Assembly: GCA_028819255.1 (NCBI GenBank)
Contig: JAPPMB010000003.1
Span: 62,001 to 126,000, forward strand
Source of the DNA: Bryobacterales bacterium
GTDB lineage: Bacteria > Acidobacteriota > Terriglobia > Bryobacterales > UBA6623
DNA length: 64,000 bases
Reading direction: 5' to 3'
In this document: piece by piece, positions 54,892 through 64,000 of the stretch
Numbering within the stretch: the stretch's first letter is position 1
How the letters are laid out: every line of letters begins with the position of its first letter
The notes under the pieces: model-generated
What the model was told of the DNA's origin: nothing
The model's input: the letters and a program-made list of their open reading frames with translations, nothing else
The model's database searches: none
Translations under genes and position numbers: made by a program

Positions 54892-55716
54892 ATGTTTCCG
54901 AAGCTCCTCGAGTTTGGGGCATTCACGCTTCCCACCTACGGCGTCCTGATCGGCCTCGGCTTTCTTGCCGGCCTTTCGGTGGCATCGCGGCTGGCCCGCC
55001 GCTCGGGGCTGGACCCCGAAAGGCTCACCGCCATGGCCGTAGTGCTCCTGATCTCGGCGATCGTCGGTGCGAAGGTCTTCATGTTCGTTGACAACTGGAG
55101 CTACTATGCCGCCGATCCCGGCCGGCTGTTCACGTTGTCCGCGTTGCGCTCCGGCGGAGTGTTCTACGGCGGGCTGCTGTCCGCCTTGGTTGTGTCCCAT
55201 TTCTACACCCGGCGCTACCGCCTGCCCTGGCTTGCCACGGCGGACGCGATGGCACCCGGACTCGCGTTCGGACATGGGATCGGAAAAGTGGGATGCTTCG
55301 CCGCGGGTTGCTGCTGGGGACAGGAATCGCACGCCTTTTGGGCGGTGACGTTCACCGATCCGGCGGCTCACGGCTTCACGGGCGTGCCGCTGAACGTGTC
55401 GCTGCATCCCACGCAGCTCTACGAGGCGCTCGGCAGTGCTGCGATCGGGCTAGTTCTACTGTGGCTCTTCGTGCGCGCTCACCCTTCGGGCGCCATCCTC
55501 GGGAGCTACCTCGTCCTCTACTCCGGCTTCCGTTTCGGTGTCGAGTTCTTCCGGGACGACGGCGCTCGAACCGCGATCTTCGGTGACGCCATCAGCAGCA
55601 CGCAGCTGGTGGCGCTGGGGCTGGTGATTCTCGGAATCTGGCTGCTTCGGAGCGCGCCGCGATGGTCGACGCCCGAGCCGGCACGCGCCGCGTTCGGGCG
55701 CAAGCGCCGACGCTAG
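54892..55716 (+). CDS. lgt: Prolipoprotein diacylglyceryl transferase
   Basis: A 274-residue inner-membrane protein with seven predicted helices. GGVFYGGLLSA, GKVGCFAAGCCWGQES (the Lgt G-x-x-GCF-x-G-CC-WG motif of many non-enterobacterial homologues) and HPTQLYEALG are the family signatures. It transfers diacylglycerol to lipobox cysteines, for example that of the lipoprotein sulfatase. In operon with lspA. The stop TAG falls in a CTAG shared with the convergent leuD stop. Confidence 0.93.
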   Translation: MFPKLLEFGAFTLPTYGVLIGLGFLAGLSVASRLARRSGLDPERLTAMAVVLLISAIVGAKVFMFVDNWSYYAADPGRLFTLSALRSGGVFYGGLLSALVVSHFYTRRYRLPWLATADAMAPGLAFGHGIGKVGCFAAGCCWGQESHAFWAVTFTDPAAHGFTGVPLNVSLHPTQLYEALGSAAIGLVLLWLFVRAHPSGAILGSYLVLYSGFRFGVEFFRDDGARTAIFGDAISSTQLVALGLVILGIWLLRSAPRWSTPEPARAAFGRKRRR

Positions 55717-56321
55717 GCGAGCGTGTCGAGCGCGTTCGCTGATCCGGCTTCGTAATCCACAATTGCGTCCATCTTCTGCTGGATGTAGCTGAGCTGGTCG
55801 CCACCCTCCAGCAGGCATTGCCGCGAAAAGCTGTCCACCGGGAAGGACACCCTCCGGCCACCCGGCAGTGTCAGTGTCCGGCTCCGCAGGTCGATCGTGA
55901 CTTCGAGGCTGTCGTCGCGGGCCGCGCGATCGAACAGCTGCTGGAGCGTGTCCTCGTCGACGATGATCGGCAGCAGACCGTTCTTGAGGCTGTTGTTGCG
56001 AAAAATGTCGGCGAACGAGGTACTGATCACCGCCTTGAACCCGTAGCCGAGCAGCGCCCACGGGGCGTGTTCGCGCGAGCTTCCGCAGCCAAAGTTGTCC
56101 CCAGCCAGCAGGATGCTGCCTCCGTTGGCGCGGGGCTGGTTCAGAACGAAGTCCGGGTTGGGACTGCCGTCGGCGAGATACCTCCAGTCGTTGAAGAGAT
56201 TCTCGCCCAGACCCAGCTTCTCGATCGTCTTCAGGAAGCGTGCGGGAATGATTTGGTCGGTGTCGACATCGCTGGTCGGCAGCGGGACGACTTTTCCTCG
56301 AAACGCGTTGACTGGCTGCAT
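55713..56321 (-). CDS. leuD: 3-isopropylmalate dehydratase small subunit
   Basis: A 202-residue subunit with the leuD/aconitase-swivel fold. VVPLPTSDVDTDQIIPARFLKT and GDNFGCGSSREHAPWAL (active-site swivel residues) are diagnostic. It partners with LeuC, encoded 15 bases upstream, in the isomerisation of 2- to 3-isopropylmalate in leucine synthesis. ATG at 56321. Confidence 0.96.
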   Translation of the reverse strand: MQPVNAFRGKVVPLPTSDVDTDQIIPARFLKTIEKLGLGENLFNDWRYLADGSPNPDFVLNQPRANGGSILLAGDNFGCGSSREHAPWALLGYGFKAVISTSFADIFRNNSLKNGLLPIIVDEDTLQQLFDRAARDDSLEVTIDLRSRTLTLPGGRRVSFPVDSFSRQCLLEGGDQLSYIQQKMDAIVDYEAGSANALDTLA

Positions 56322-56336
56322 GGATGGTTCCCTCTT

Positions 56337-57725
56337 CTACAGGTATGCGCGCGGGTCGGCGACCTTGCCCTCGATCGCGGTCGCCGCCGCCGTGAGCGGG
56401 CTGGCCAGAAACGTCCGGCCGCCCTTGCCCTGGCGGCCCTCGAAATTCCGGTTGCTTGTCGAGACGCAGTACTGGCCGCCCGCGAGCTGGTCGCCGTTCA
56501 TCGCGATGCACATGCTGCATCCGGCGTCCCGCCAGTCTGCGCCCGCCTGGCGGAAGATGTCGGCAAGCCCTTCGGCCACGGCCTGTGCCCTCACCTTTTC
56601 CGAGCCCGGCACGACCAGCATCCACACTCCGGGCTTCACCTTGCGCCCCTCCAGCAGGCTCGCCGCCTCCCGCAGGTCGGTGATCCGGGAGTTCGTGCAG
56701 CTTCCGATGAACACGACGTCGACGGGCTGCCCGATGAGAGGCTTGCCGCCTTCCAGCTGCATGTACTGGAGCGCCTTGCGCACGCCGGCATGCCCGTTGG
56801 GCTCCGGCACGGGCTCGCTCACCCGGACTCCCATCCCGGGATTGGTGCCCCAGGTGATCATCGGCTCGAGTTCCGACGCGTCAATTGTCACCGTGCGGTC
56901 GTAGACCGCACCCTTGTCGGTCGGAAGTGTTCGCCAGCGCCTGACGGAAGCGTCCCATTCCGCGTTCCTGGGCGAGGTGGGCTTGTCCGCCAGGTACTCG
57001 TACGTCGTGTCGTCGGGAGCGATGATGCCGGCCCGGGCGCCACCCTCGATCGACATGTTGCAGACGGTCATGCGCCCTTCCATCGAGAGCGAACGGATGG
57101 CCTGGCCCGTGTACTCCAGAACATGGCCCGTACCTCCGCCCACGCCGATCCTCGCGATCAAGGCCAGGATTAGGTCTTTGGCTACGATGCCTGCCTGGGG
57201 CCGTCCGCTGAAGCGGACCTCGCAGGTGCGCGACTTCTGTTGGAGCAGGCACTGCGTCGCGAGCACATGCTCAACTTCGGTCGTCCCGATGCCGAACGCC
57301 AGCGCCCCGAACGCGCCGTGCGTGGACGTGTGGCTGTCGCCGCAGACCACCGTGATCCCGGGCCGCGTGAGACCGAGTTCAGGCCCGATCACGTGCACGA
57401 TCCCTTGGGACTCGTCTCCCACGTCCTTGAGCGGGATGCCGAATTCCCGGCAGTTGATCCGGAGCTGCTCGACCTGCTTGGCGGCGATCGGGTCGAGGAT
57501 CGGAAGTGTCTGATCCCTTGTGGGAATGCTGTGGTCCATCGTCGCAAGCGTGCGGTCGGGACGTCGGACGCCGATGCCGCGATCCCGAAGTCCCTGAAAC
57601 GCTTGTGGCGACGTCACTTCGTGCACCAGGTGGAGATCGATATACAGCACCGCCGGGGCGTCATCCTCATGCACCACGACGTGCGAATCCCAGACTTTCT
57701 CGTAGAGCGTGCGGGGCCGTGTCAC
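56337..57725 (-). CDS. leuC: 3-isopropylmalate dehydratase large subunit
   Basis: A 462-residue 4Fe-4S dehydratase. Cluster cysteines are in IGSCTNSR and in the GCSMC pair; the opening [12 protein letters not shown] is the normal LeuC start and the middle [23 protein letters not shown] is intact. Starts with GTG (57725). It catalyses the second step of leucine biosynthesis with LeuD. Confidence 0.96.
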   Translation of the reverse strand: MTRPRTLYEKVWDSHVVVHEDDAPAVLYIDLHLVHEVTSPQAFQGLRDRGIGVRRPDRTLATMDHSIPTRDQTLPILDPIAAKQVEQLRINCREFGIPLKDVGDESQGIVHVIGPELGLTRPGITVVCGDSHTSTHGAFGALAFGIGTTEVEHVLATQCLLQQKSRTCEVRFSGRPQAGIVAKDLILALIARIGVGGGTGHVLEYTGQAIRSLSMEGRMTVCNMSIEGGARAGIIAPDDTTYEYLADKPTSPRNAEWDASVRRWRTLPTDKGAVYDRTVTIDASELEPMITWGTNPGMGVRVSEPVPEPNGHAGVRKALQYMQLEGGKPLIGQPVDVVFIGSCTNSRITDLREAASLLEGRKVKPGVWMLVVPGSEKVRAQAVAEGLADIFRQAGADWRDAGCSMCIAMNGDQLAGGQYCVSTSNRNFEGRQGKGGRTFLASPLTAAATAIEGKVADPRAYL

Positions 57726-58279
57726 GCATTGAGTCTATCGCACGGCCCGCCGTGCGCAGCCTTCGCAGCAGCAAGGTTCCCCGGTCCGCCGCGGACGGTG
57801 CGCGCGGGACTGGGCATGTCCGTCCCGACGACGGATAGGCACGGGCTGCGCTGCGGGCAGGACGACATCGCGGCGAGTCGAGAGCGCCAGGCTCCGGCCA
57901 CGGTGGCAATGCCGCCTTAGCGAGCGAGGCCGGCAGGTCTCGGCATGCAGCGGCAGCGAACGCGGGCCCCTGCGTCGACGCCGCGGGAGGGAATCTGCTA
58001 TATGTGAGGAATGCCGGTGGGCGGTCGGCCTCGAACGGTCGATGCGGCTTCCCGGACGCCAGACTACCGGGACTGCCAGAAGGAATTCGACAGCGAATCA
58101 TGGTCGCCCGGCGAGGGGTGAATTTTCCCGCACCACAGGTTCAGCCGATCGACCACGAGGCTCTTCTCCGCGCCCTTCGTGCACGGGAACGGCAAGAACC
58201 CGCACGTCTCGAGAAGGGGCGGCGACGGCTTCGCGGAACTCCCTCACTCTGAGCGGTCTCCGGCCAGGGGAGGTGCGCA
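57726..58279. other. Intergenic region, possible small ORF
   Basis: About 550 bases upstream of leuC and the HNH gene, so promoters for both are expected here. A TATAT box stands near 57999-58003. A 36-codon frame (58011-58121, MPVGGRPRTVDAASRTPDYR...) and an 82-codon frame (58004-58252) could be tiny genes, but neither has a well-spaced ribosome site, and I recognise neither. Confidence 0.35.
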
Positions 58280-58819
58280 GTGACCGCGGACCGACCCCGG
58301 TCGAGCTTCTTGCGCAGGCCCGTGCTCGTCCTGAACGCAACTTACGAGCCCATCCATGTCTGTGCGGTCCGCAGGGCCTTGATTCTTCTGGTCAAGGGCG
58401 TGGCAGCGACCGAGGAAGCCGGCGAAGGGAGCGTCCGTTCACCGAGCCAGAGCCTCGAGGTGCCGTCCGTGATCCGGTTGCTGGAGTACCGGCGAATCCC
58501 GCGCCAGATGCGGGCCATCTCACGCAAGAACATACTGATCCGCGACCAGTACACCTGTCAGTACTGCAAACAGAGATTCGGACCGGGCGAGCTGACATTG
58601 GACCACGTCGTGCCCCGCTCGAGGGGAGGAAGCAACACGTGGGAGAACCTTGTCGCCTGTTGCCTCCGATGCAACAATCGCAAGGGCGACAGGCTTCCGA
58701 TGGAGGCCTCCATGAGTCTCCATCGGCCACCCAAACCGTTCAGCCTGCACACCAGCCGCAGCCTCATGCGCCAGATGGGCGATCAGCAGGAAAACTGGCG
58801 CAAGTACCTTTTCTTCTGA
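58280..58819 (+). CDS. HNH endonuclease
   Basis: A 179-residue nuclease-fold protein. Zinc-finger pairs CQYC and CLRC frame the HNH core LDHVVPRSRGGSNTWENLVACC with the catalytic His and Asn; NNRKGDR closes the motif. The N-terminal region VLVLNATYEPIHVCAVRRALILLVKG is characteristic of a widespread bacterial HNH family, typically chromosomal and not restriction-linked, of unknown cellular role. GTG start at 58280 behind a GGGGAGGT ribosome site. Confidence 0.9.
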   Translation: MTADRPRSSFLRRPVLVLNATYEPIHVCAVRRALILLVKGVAATEEAGEGSVRSPSQSLEVPSVIRLLEYRRIPRQMRAISRKNILIRDQYTCQYCKQRFGPGELTLDHVVPRSRGGSNTWENLVACCLRCNNRKGDRLPMEASMSLHRPPKPFSLHTSRSLMRQMGDQQENWRKYLFF

Positions 58820-58872
58820 CGGCCGGCGCCCGCCCCTCGAAGCAACACGGGAGGAGAACCGATACTGGTGTG

Positions 58873-59562
58873 ATGGCTCAAGCCGACTGGCTCCTGTGCG
58901 ACGCGGACGACACGCTCTGGGAGAACAACATCTACTTCGAGGAGGCGATCAGGGAGTTCATCGAGTTTGTTGACCATCCGGTCCTCAGCCCTGCCGAGGT
59001 GCGGAGGAGTCTGGACCGCGTCGAGATGCACAACATCAAGCTTCGAGGCTACGGCACAGCCAACTTTGGCCTGAATCTGGCGGAGTGTTTCGAGGGGCTT
59101 CGCGGGCGTCCTGCGGACGCCGTTGAGCGGAGGCGTCTGCAAGGGATGGCAGACCAGGTCCTCCACGCCCCTGTCACGCCGATTCCGGGCGTTCCGGAGA
59201 CCCTCGAGGAACTCGTCCGTCGCTACAGGCTCGGACTCGTCACCAAGGGAGACAAGACGGAGCAGCGCTCGAAACTTGGCCGGTCGGGCCTCGCGAGCGC
59301 ATTCGAGTACGTGGTGACCGTGCCGGAGAAGGACACGGAGTGCTATCAGGCGGTGGTCATGGAGCTGGGCGCCGACCCCGACCGCACATGGATGATCGGC
59401 AACAGCCCCAAGTCGGATATCAACCCGGCTCTGGCAGCCGGCCTCGGCGCCGTGCTTGTGTGGAACGACAACACCTGGAGCCTCGAAATGCAGGCCCTGC
59501 CCGTCGGCCACGAACGCTACCGCGCCGTCCGGCGATTCAGCGATCTCACGTCAATCTTCTGA
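58873..59562 (+). CDS. HAD-superfamily hydrolase
   Basis: A 229-residue phosphatase-like protein. Motif I is CDADDTLW (nucleophile Asp10 and Asp12), motif II TKGDK with the lysine later, and motif IV/III GNSPKSDINPALAAG supplies the acidic pair and the conserved Ser/Lys. The cap insert is of the small helical type between motifs I and II. Likely a haloacid-dehalogenase-type phosphatase of unknown substrate. ATG at 58873, GTG in frame three bases before it. The end overlaps the convergent glycosyltransferase gene by 12 bases. Confidence 0.9.
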   Translation: MAQADWLLCDADDTLWENNIYFEEAIREFIEFVDHPVLSPAEVRRSLDRVEMHNIKLRGYGTANFGLNLAECFEGLRGRPADAVERRRLQGMADQVLHAPVTPIPGVPETLEELVRRYRLGLVTKGDKTEQRSKLGRSGLASAFEYVVTVPEKDTECYQAVVMELGADPDRTWMIGNSPKSDINPALAAGLGAVLVWNDNTWSLEMQALPVGHERYRAVRRFSDLTSIF

Positions 59563-60840
59563 GCGGTCGGCGCCTTGGTCCGACGGCGCGACTCGCCGGT
59601 AGAGTTCCAGAGTCTCCCGGGCCATGCGGCCCGAATCGAAGCGCTGCAGGACCGCGTCCCGTCCCCGGATTCCCATGCGTACGGCCTCTCTCGGATCGTC
59701 GGCCAGCTGCTTGAGCATGCCCGCGAGATCGTGGCTATCGCCCGGTGCGAATGTGAGGCCGCCGCCGGTCGCCGACACAAGCTCGGGGAACACGCCGATC
59801 CTCGGCTGAACGACCGGAACGCCAGCCGCGAGCGCCTCAAGGACGTAGAGCCCCTTGGCGGCGCGGTAGTCCGTCGGCACGGAAAAGGCATCCAAGCCAC
59901 GTAGAAACTCGATTTTCCGGTCCCGGGAAAGGTACCCGAGATCTTCAAAGCCGAACCGCTCCCGCAGGCTGTCGATGTACGGCTGCGTCTGCCTGGCCCG
60001 CCAGCCGGCCACCCGCAGGCGGACATCGAGGTCCGGTCTCGCCCTGCGCAACTTCCGGACAGCGCTCGCTAATACGGCCAGGCCTTTGTTCTTCGCCACC
60101 CGGGCAAGGAATCCGACATGGAAGCGATCCGACGCCCGGGGCTGACGCGGTCCGAAGCCTTCGATCGAGATTCCCGGAAGGACCGTTTCCGTGCGGTTCA
60201 GAATGTCGCCGAGAATGGGGGCCATCGCCTCGGCCTGGTCATCGCACGACGGGACGAACAGGTCGATGTTGTCTGCGTGACGCCGGATCAGGTCGCGACA
60301 CTCCGATCGATGGGGTTCGGTGAGGCCGTTCAGGAATTCGGCCTCGCCCTGCAGCGAGCAGACGACAGGGACTCCGAACTGAGTCTTGACCGGTTCCGCC
60401 ATGCACGCCAGCATCGAGTTGGTCAGGTGTACGATTTCCGGCCGGATCTCGGTCAGCATCTCCATGAGCTTCGCCATTTCCCGGGAATACGGGCCGTTCG
60501 CGCCCTGAAACGTGTCGCGGGTCATGGCACCCAAGTTGGCCGGGTCCGTGTCGACGGCGAAGTTCGACGCCCAGCCCAGCAGCCGCGGGTGGTCGAGCAG
60601 CCGGTCCAGCGCGCCGCTGTTCCGGAAGAAGGAGAATCTGCTCTGCAGGTAGAGGTTGATTCCCCCGAATACGATGCGGCGGTCGCTGACGTCCTCCTCG
60701 TCCGTCAGAAGCGGCGTATACGCAGGCAGCAGGACCACCTCGTGCCCCAGCCGCGTCAGGGCTGCAGCCAGCGCATTGTCCTTCAGGCAGTTGGCGCAGA
60801 TCGTCCCCGCCGCGCCGGCGCCGATGTACGCGATTCTCAA
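59551..60840 (-). CDS. Glycosyltransferase family 4-like
   Basis: A 429-residue GT-B protein. The N-terminal Rossmann domain opens with IAYIGAGAAGTICANCL (a donor-side glycine-rich loop), and the C-terminal domain has VGFLARVAKNKGLAVLASA and PTDYRAAKGLYVLEALAAGVPVVQP, the E-x7-E-type nucleotide-sugar site of GT4. It probably adds a sugar to a lipid or to another glycan, acceptor unknown. No other cell-envelope glycan genes adjoin it. Confidence 0.85.
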   Translation of the reverse strand: MRIAYIGAGAAGTICANCLKDNALAAALTRLGHEVVLLPAYTPLLTDEEDVSDRRIVFGGINLYLQSRFSFFRNSGALDRLLDHPRLLGWASNFAVDTDPANLGAMTRDTFQGANGPYSREMAKLMEMLTEIRPEIVHLTNSMLACMAEPVKTQFGVPVVCSLQGEAEFLNGLTEPHRSECRDLIRRHADNIDLFVPSCDDQAEAMAPILGDILNRTETVLPGISIEGFGPRQPRASDRFHVGFLARVAKNKGLAVLASAVRKLRRARPDLDVRLRVAGWRARQTQPYIDSLRERFGFEDLGYLSRDRKIEFLRGLDAFSVPTDYRAAKGLYVLEALAAGVPVVQPRIGVFPELVSATGGGLTFAPGDSHDLAGMLKQLADDPREAVRMGIRGRDAVLQRFDSGRMARETLELYRRVAPSDQGADRSED

Positions 60841-60909
60841 TCCAATCCCCGGCGTGGGCGCCGGTGTCCAGACCGGCGCGGCAACAACAATCGTACGCCC
60901 CGGACGGGA

Positions 60910-62421
60910 TCACTCCGGAAAGAACTTGCGGATCGTCCGGCCTGAAGGAGGCTTGGTTGCGAGCGAGGTGGCGATGAGCGTGACGGTGGAGGCCGCCACC
61001 ATGGTTGCGACGGGAAGCATGCCCGCGAACAAGTACGAGGTGTCTCTTCCGTAGCCGCTGTCATGAAAGAACCACAGCCCCAGCGCAACGGTCACGAGAA
61101 CGCTTGCCATCGCGCCCTGTGCTGTCGCTCTCCGCCAATAGAGAGCTGCGACGGCGACGGGAAACAGGGACGCGTAACCGCTAAAGCACCACACCCCCAG
61201 CGTGAACACGCTTCGTGGCTCGCTGAGGGAGAACAAGTATGCCGTGGCGGCCACGGCCGCCACGATGAGACGGCCCAAGCGCACCAGCTGCCCATCGCTG
61301 AGCGTTCTGCCCAGCAGGCGAACCGCCACGTCGTTCGTGAACATGGAGCCAATCGCCAGGAATTGGGAGTCGAGCGACGACATGACCGCCGCTAGGATGC
61401 CTGCGCCCAGGATTCCTCCGAGCAGGGGGGATGTCAGCTTTCGGACCATGATCGCCAGCTCGCTGTTGACCGGGGACCCTGGCGGAACGACCGCCGAACC
61501 GTCGGGCATCACTGCGGCGGTTGCCCAGACGCCGATCAGGACACACGGAAGCCAGACCAGAAGCATGCAGACCGGATGCAGCACGAGCAGCGGCTTAAAC
61601 GAGGACGCCGACCGGGCAGTCAGCCAGTGCTGATAGACATGAGGGAACATGCCGATCGAGAGGGGGATGAAGCAGTAGCTGAAGAAGTGCAGATGCCCGA
61701 AGGCATCGCCCCGCACGAGCTTCTCGGGATGGGCCGCCGCCACCGCCTGGGTTGCTGCCTGGGCTCCCCCGAGCTTCGAGGAGATCACCAGGAAAGTGGT
61801 GATTCCCGTCACGATGAACACCGCGGCCTGGATTGAGTTCGCCCACGCGGCCGCGCGCAGGCCCCCGGCGAAGACGTAGAGCAACACGACCGAAGTGATC
61901 GCCAGGCCGGTGAGCCACGGCGGGATTCCGCCTGCCGTCGCAGGAAAGGAATCGGGAAATGCGCCCGTCGTGAGGGCCTGCACCACGCTTCCGGCGCCAA
62001 GCAGGCCCACCAGCACATAGGGCACAACCAGACCCGCCAGGACGGGAAAGAGCATCAGCCCGAGCGCCGCACTCTCGTACCTGTCGCGGAAGAACTGGAT
62101 CTGCGTGGTGTAGCCGTGCTTCCTGCCCATCGCCCACAGACGCACGCCGGCAAAGCGGAACACCCCCGCATGGACCAGCCCGGACCACGAGGCCATCAGT
62201 CCGTAGACTCCGATGCCCCTGCGGTACGACTCGCCGGTACTTCCGACCAGAGAGAACGCCGTCATCGCCGTTCCGAAGACAGAGAGCATGAGCAGCACGG
62301 GACCGATCGACCGGCTCGCCAGGAAGAAGTCCTGCGCCGTCCTGCGAAACGCCCGGTTGCTCAGGAGGCCGACGGCGATGAGAACGACTAGGTACGCGCA
62401 GATGACTGCGAACTGGGTCAC
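60910..62421 (-). CDS. SSS-family sodium:solute symporter
   Basis: A 503-residue polytopic carrier of the LeuT fold with about 13 helices. RRTAQDFFLASRSIGPVLLMLSVFGTAMTAFSLVGSTGESYRRGIGVYG is the SSS opening, and ILAAVMSSLDSQFLAIGSMFTNDV is the Na2-site helix 8 motif. Import substrate unknown (sugars, carboxylates or vitamins are common). Its first codon overlaps the DUF3311 gene stop by 4 bases, a classic pair in which the small protein assists the carrier. Confidence 0.9.
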   Translation of the reverse strand: MTQFAVICAYLVVLIAVGLLSNRAFRRTAQDFFLASRSIGPVLLMLSVFGTAMTAFSLVGSTGESYRRGIGVYGLMASWSGLVHAGVFRFAGVRLWAMGRKHGYTTQIQFFRDRYESAALGLMLFPVLAGLVVPYVLVGLLGAGSVVQALTTGAFPDSFPATAGGIPPWLTGLAITSVVLLYVFAGGLRAAAWANSIQAAVFIVTGITTFLVISSKLGGAQAATQAVAAAHPEKLVRGDAFGHLHFFSYCFIPLSIGMFPHVYQHWLTARSASSFKPLLVLHPVCMLLVWLPCVLIGVWATAAVMPDGSAVVPPGSPVNSELAIMVRKLTSPLLGGILGAGILAAVMSSLDSQFLAIGSMFTNDVAVRLLGRTLSDGQLVRLGRLIVAAVAATAYLFSLSEPRSVFTLGVWCFSGYASLFPVAVAALYWRRATAQGAMASVLVTVALGLWFFHDSGYGRDTSYLFAGMLPVATMVAASTVTLIATSLATKPPSGRTIRKFFPE

Positions 62422-62660
62422 CGTGCGCGGCCCTCAAGGCTGTCGGCTGTCGGCTCGTTGGGTGACAAACGCTCGTCTTCGGTCCAGGCAAACCGGCACA
62501 CGGCTGCCCAGAGCCCAGCAGTGGCAATCGAGTATCCGGCGTGGTAGGCCAGGCCGGCGGGCAGGAAGCCGAGGACGAGCCGGGAATCGTTCCACAGCCA
62601 TAGGTCGTGGTGCAGCAGGATGAACGCCGCAATCGCAGCGAAGGGAATCGTCGCCTTCAT
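62418..62660 (-). CDS. DUF3311-like small membrane protein
   Basis: An 80-residue protein with two hydrophobic stretches (TIPFAAIAAFILLHHDLWLW and LVLGFLPAGLAYHAGYSIATAGLWAAVC), the pattern of DUF3311 proteins that sit before SSS carriers. I use the ATG at 62660; a longer frame with an ATG at 62726 overlaps the DUF1501 gene by 23 bases. The gene ends 4 bases into the symporter gene. Confidence 0.7.
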   Translation of the reverse strand: MKATIPFAAIAAFILLHHDLWLWNDSRLVLGFLPAGLAYHAGYSIATAGLWAAVCRFAWTEDERLSPNEPTADSLEGRAR

Positions 62661-62703
62661 CAGAGAAACCAGGACTTCGGGGCGCGGGTGGTTCGCCGTC
62701 GCG

Positions 62704-64000
62704 CTATGCGAGGGCCTTCCTGACAAGGTTGCCGTGCACGTCGGTGAGGCGGAAGTGGCGGCCCTGGTACTTGAACGTGAGTTTCTCGTGGTCGATTCCC
62801 ATCAGATGGAGGATCGTGGCGTGGAGATCGTGCACGTGCACCGGATCCTCAACGATGTTGTAGCTGAATTCGTCGGTGCGTCCGATGGCCGTGCCCGGCT
62901 CGATGCCTGCACCCGCCATCCACATCGTGAAGCAGCGAGGATGATGGTCGCGGCCGTAGTTGTCGGAGGTCAGCTTTCCCTGGCTGTAGACCGTGCGTCC
63001 GAACTCGCCGCCCCACACGACCAACGTGTCTTCGAGCATCCCCCGCTGCGCCAGATCCTGCACCAGCCCGGCCGAGGGCTGGTCCGTGTCGGCACACTGC
63101 TTGCGGATCTGCCCGGGAAGGTCCGTGTGCTGGTCCCAGCCCCGGTGGAAGAGTTGGACGTAGCGCACGTCGCGCTCCAGCAGTCTCCTCGCCAGAAGGC
63201 AATTCGCTGCGTAGGTCCCGGGCTTGCGGGAGTCCGGCCCGTAGAGCTTGAAGGTCGACTCCGGCTCCTTCGACAAATCCGTCAGCTCCGGCACCGAGGA
63301 TTGCATGCGGAATGCCATCTCGTATTGGGAAATGCGTGTCAGGATCTCGGGGTCGCCGAAGTCCCTGTAGCGGATTGCATTGAGTTGCCCGAGATCGTCG
63401 AGAAAGCGCCGCCGGGCGGCCCGGTCTACACCGCTGGGATCCGACAGGTAAAGGACCGGATCGCCGGTGGACCGAAACTTGACACCCTGGTAGCGGGTCG
63501 GCAGGAACCCGCTGCCCCACAGCCGATCGTAAAGGGGCTGACCGTTGCGACCGCTTCCCGCGGAGACCATGACCACGAATCCGGGCAGGTCCCGGTTCTC
63601 GCTGCCCAGCCCATAGGAGATCCAGGCCCCGATCGAGGGCCTGCCTGCGAGCTGTGCTCCAGTCTGGAAGAAGGTGACGGCGGGATCGTGGTTGATCGCC
63701 TCAGTGTGCACCGACCTCACGATGCACAGGCGGTCGGCGATCGCAGCCGTGTGAGGCAGCAGCTCACTGATCCAGGCTCCCGACTCCCCGTGCTGCTGGA
63801 ACTGGAACATGGAGGGAGCGATCGGAAACGTCGTTTGAGTGGCCGTCATCGCGGTCAGCCGCTGGCCTTGCCGCACCGAGTCAGGCAGGTCCTCGCCTCG
63901 CAGGCGCTCCAGTTCGGGCTTGTAGTCGAACATGTCGATCTGCGATGGGGCGCCAGACTGAAACAGGTAGACCACGCGCTTCGCCTTGGGAGCGAAGTGG
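62704..64000 (-). CDS. DUF1501 protein, cut by window edge
   Basis: At least 431 residues; the frame is open past the right end of the window ([22 protein letters not shown] is the standard DUF1501 start region, with residues HFAPKAKR before it). Other family motifs: [69 protein letters not shown] and [22 protein letters not shown]. These proteins resemble the alkaline-phosphatase/sulfatase superfamily and are often paired with DUF1553/PSD1 genes, which would lie beyond the edge. Usually they have a Tat signal peptide, which is not visible here. Confidence 0.88.
   Translation of the reverse strand, partial: HFAPKAKRVVYLFQSGAPSQIDMFDYKPELERLRGEDLPDSVRQGQRLTAMTATQTTFPIAPSMFQFQQHGESGAWISELLPHTAAIADRLCIVRSVHTEAINHDPAVTFFQTGAQLAGRPSIGAWISYGLGSENRDLPGFVVMVSAGSGRNGQPLYDRLWGSGFLPTRYQGVKFRSTGDPVLYLSDPSGVDRAARRRFLDDLGQLNAIRYRDFGDPEILTRISQYEMAFRMQSSVPELTDLSKEPESTFKLYGPDSRKPGTYAANCLLARRLLERDVRYVQLFHRGWDQHTDLPGQIRKQCADTDQPSAGLVQDLAQRGMLEDTLVVWGGEFGRTVYSQGKLTSDNYGRDHHPRCFTMWMAGAGIEPGTAIGRTDEFSYNIVEDPVHVHDLHATILHLMGIDHEKLTFKYQGRHFRLTDVHGNLVRKALA

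Noticed and set aside
58004-58252. Small plus-strand frame upstream of the HNH gene
   Set aside because: No spaced ribosome site and no resemblance to a known family; kept only as a mention in the gap entry.
1-64000. CRISPR array, rRNA or tRNA genes
   Set aside because: No regularly spaced repeats of CRISPR type, and no cloverleaf-like stretch with a TTCGA loop and CCA context was found by eye in the gaps; a covariance search could still find a degenerate tRNA.

Overview
The window is a GC-rich bacterial chromosome segment of gene-dense, mostly short operons. The gene repertoire suggests an Acidobacteriota-like Gram-negative heterotroph: two very large TonB-dependent receptors with an N-terminal carboxypeptidase-regulatory (Oar-like) domain, an FG-GAP/ASPIC-UnbV protein beside TPR proteins, a DUF1501 protein, AbgT and SSS transporters, and several exported sulfatases. 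The taxonomy is inferred from gene content; there is no rRNA here. Outer-membrane and lipoprotein biogenesis genes (lspA, lgt) confirm a diderm lifestyle.

Layout. 1-2.5 kb: the end of a sulfatase gene, then an accessory patch with a VapBC toxin-antitoxin pair and decayed sequence. 2.5-8.9 kb: a six-gene minus-strand operon coxSLMDEG for a molybdenum hydroxylase of the form II CO-dehydrogenase-like type. 9.2-18 kb: uptake and catabolism (AbgT transporter, sodium:neurotransmitter-type transporter, ornithine cyclodeaminase/pyrroline-2-carboxylate reductase family, an enolase-superfamily dehydratase resembling cis-3-hydroxyproline dehydratase, an NCS1-type permease and L-rhamnose isomerase). 18.5-19 kb: a bacterioferritin whose diiron ferroxidase ligands are largely replaced. 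19.3-23.7 kb: a TonB-dependent receptor bracketed by two internally deleted IS630-family relics in the same orientation. 23.7-33.2 kb: a Tsx-like outer-membrane protein, a second giant TonB-dependent receptor, two TPR-type proteins, an UnbV protein and a sulfatase. 33.2-41 kb: M20 peptidase, divergent YchF, a broken Uma2-family gene, a SoxCD-type sulfite/sulfane dehydrogenase pair and a gamma-glutamyltransferase. 41-64 kb: mostly housekeeping (proS, class A PBP, etfBA, fabF-acpP, ctp, pterin dehydratase, lspA-lgt, leuCD) with a lipoprotein sulfatase, an exported metallo-beta-lactamase-fold protein, an HNH endonuclease, HAD hydrolase, glycosyltransferase, SSS symporter with DUF3311 partner, and a DUF1501 protein running off the right end.

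How the genes fit together: the outer-membrane receptors, three sulfatases, rhamnose isomerase and many secondary transporters point to scavenging of host- or alga-derived sulfated glycans, amino acids and cyclic amino acids, supplemented by oxidation of small substrates by molybdoenzymes (Cox-like and SoxCD-like). The most noteworthy items are the apparently ferroxidase-dead bacterioferritin, the IS630 relics (one sitting exactly on a stop codon CTAG), the form II Cox operon with a hairpin leader, and the possible hydroxyproline cluster. All functional calls rest on recognition by eye; no database search was run.
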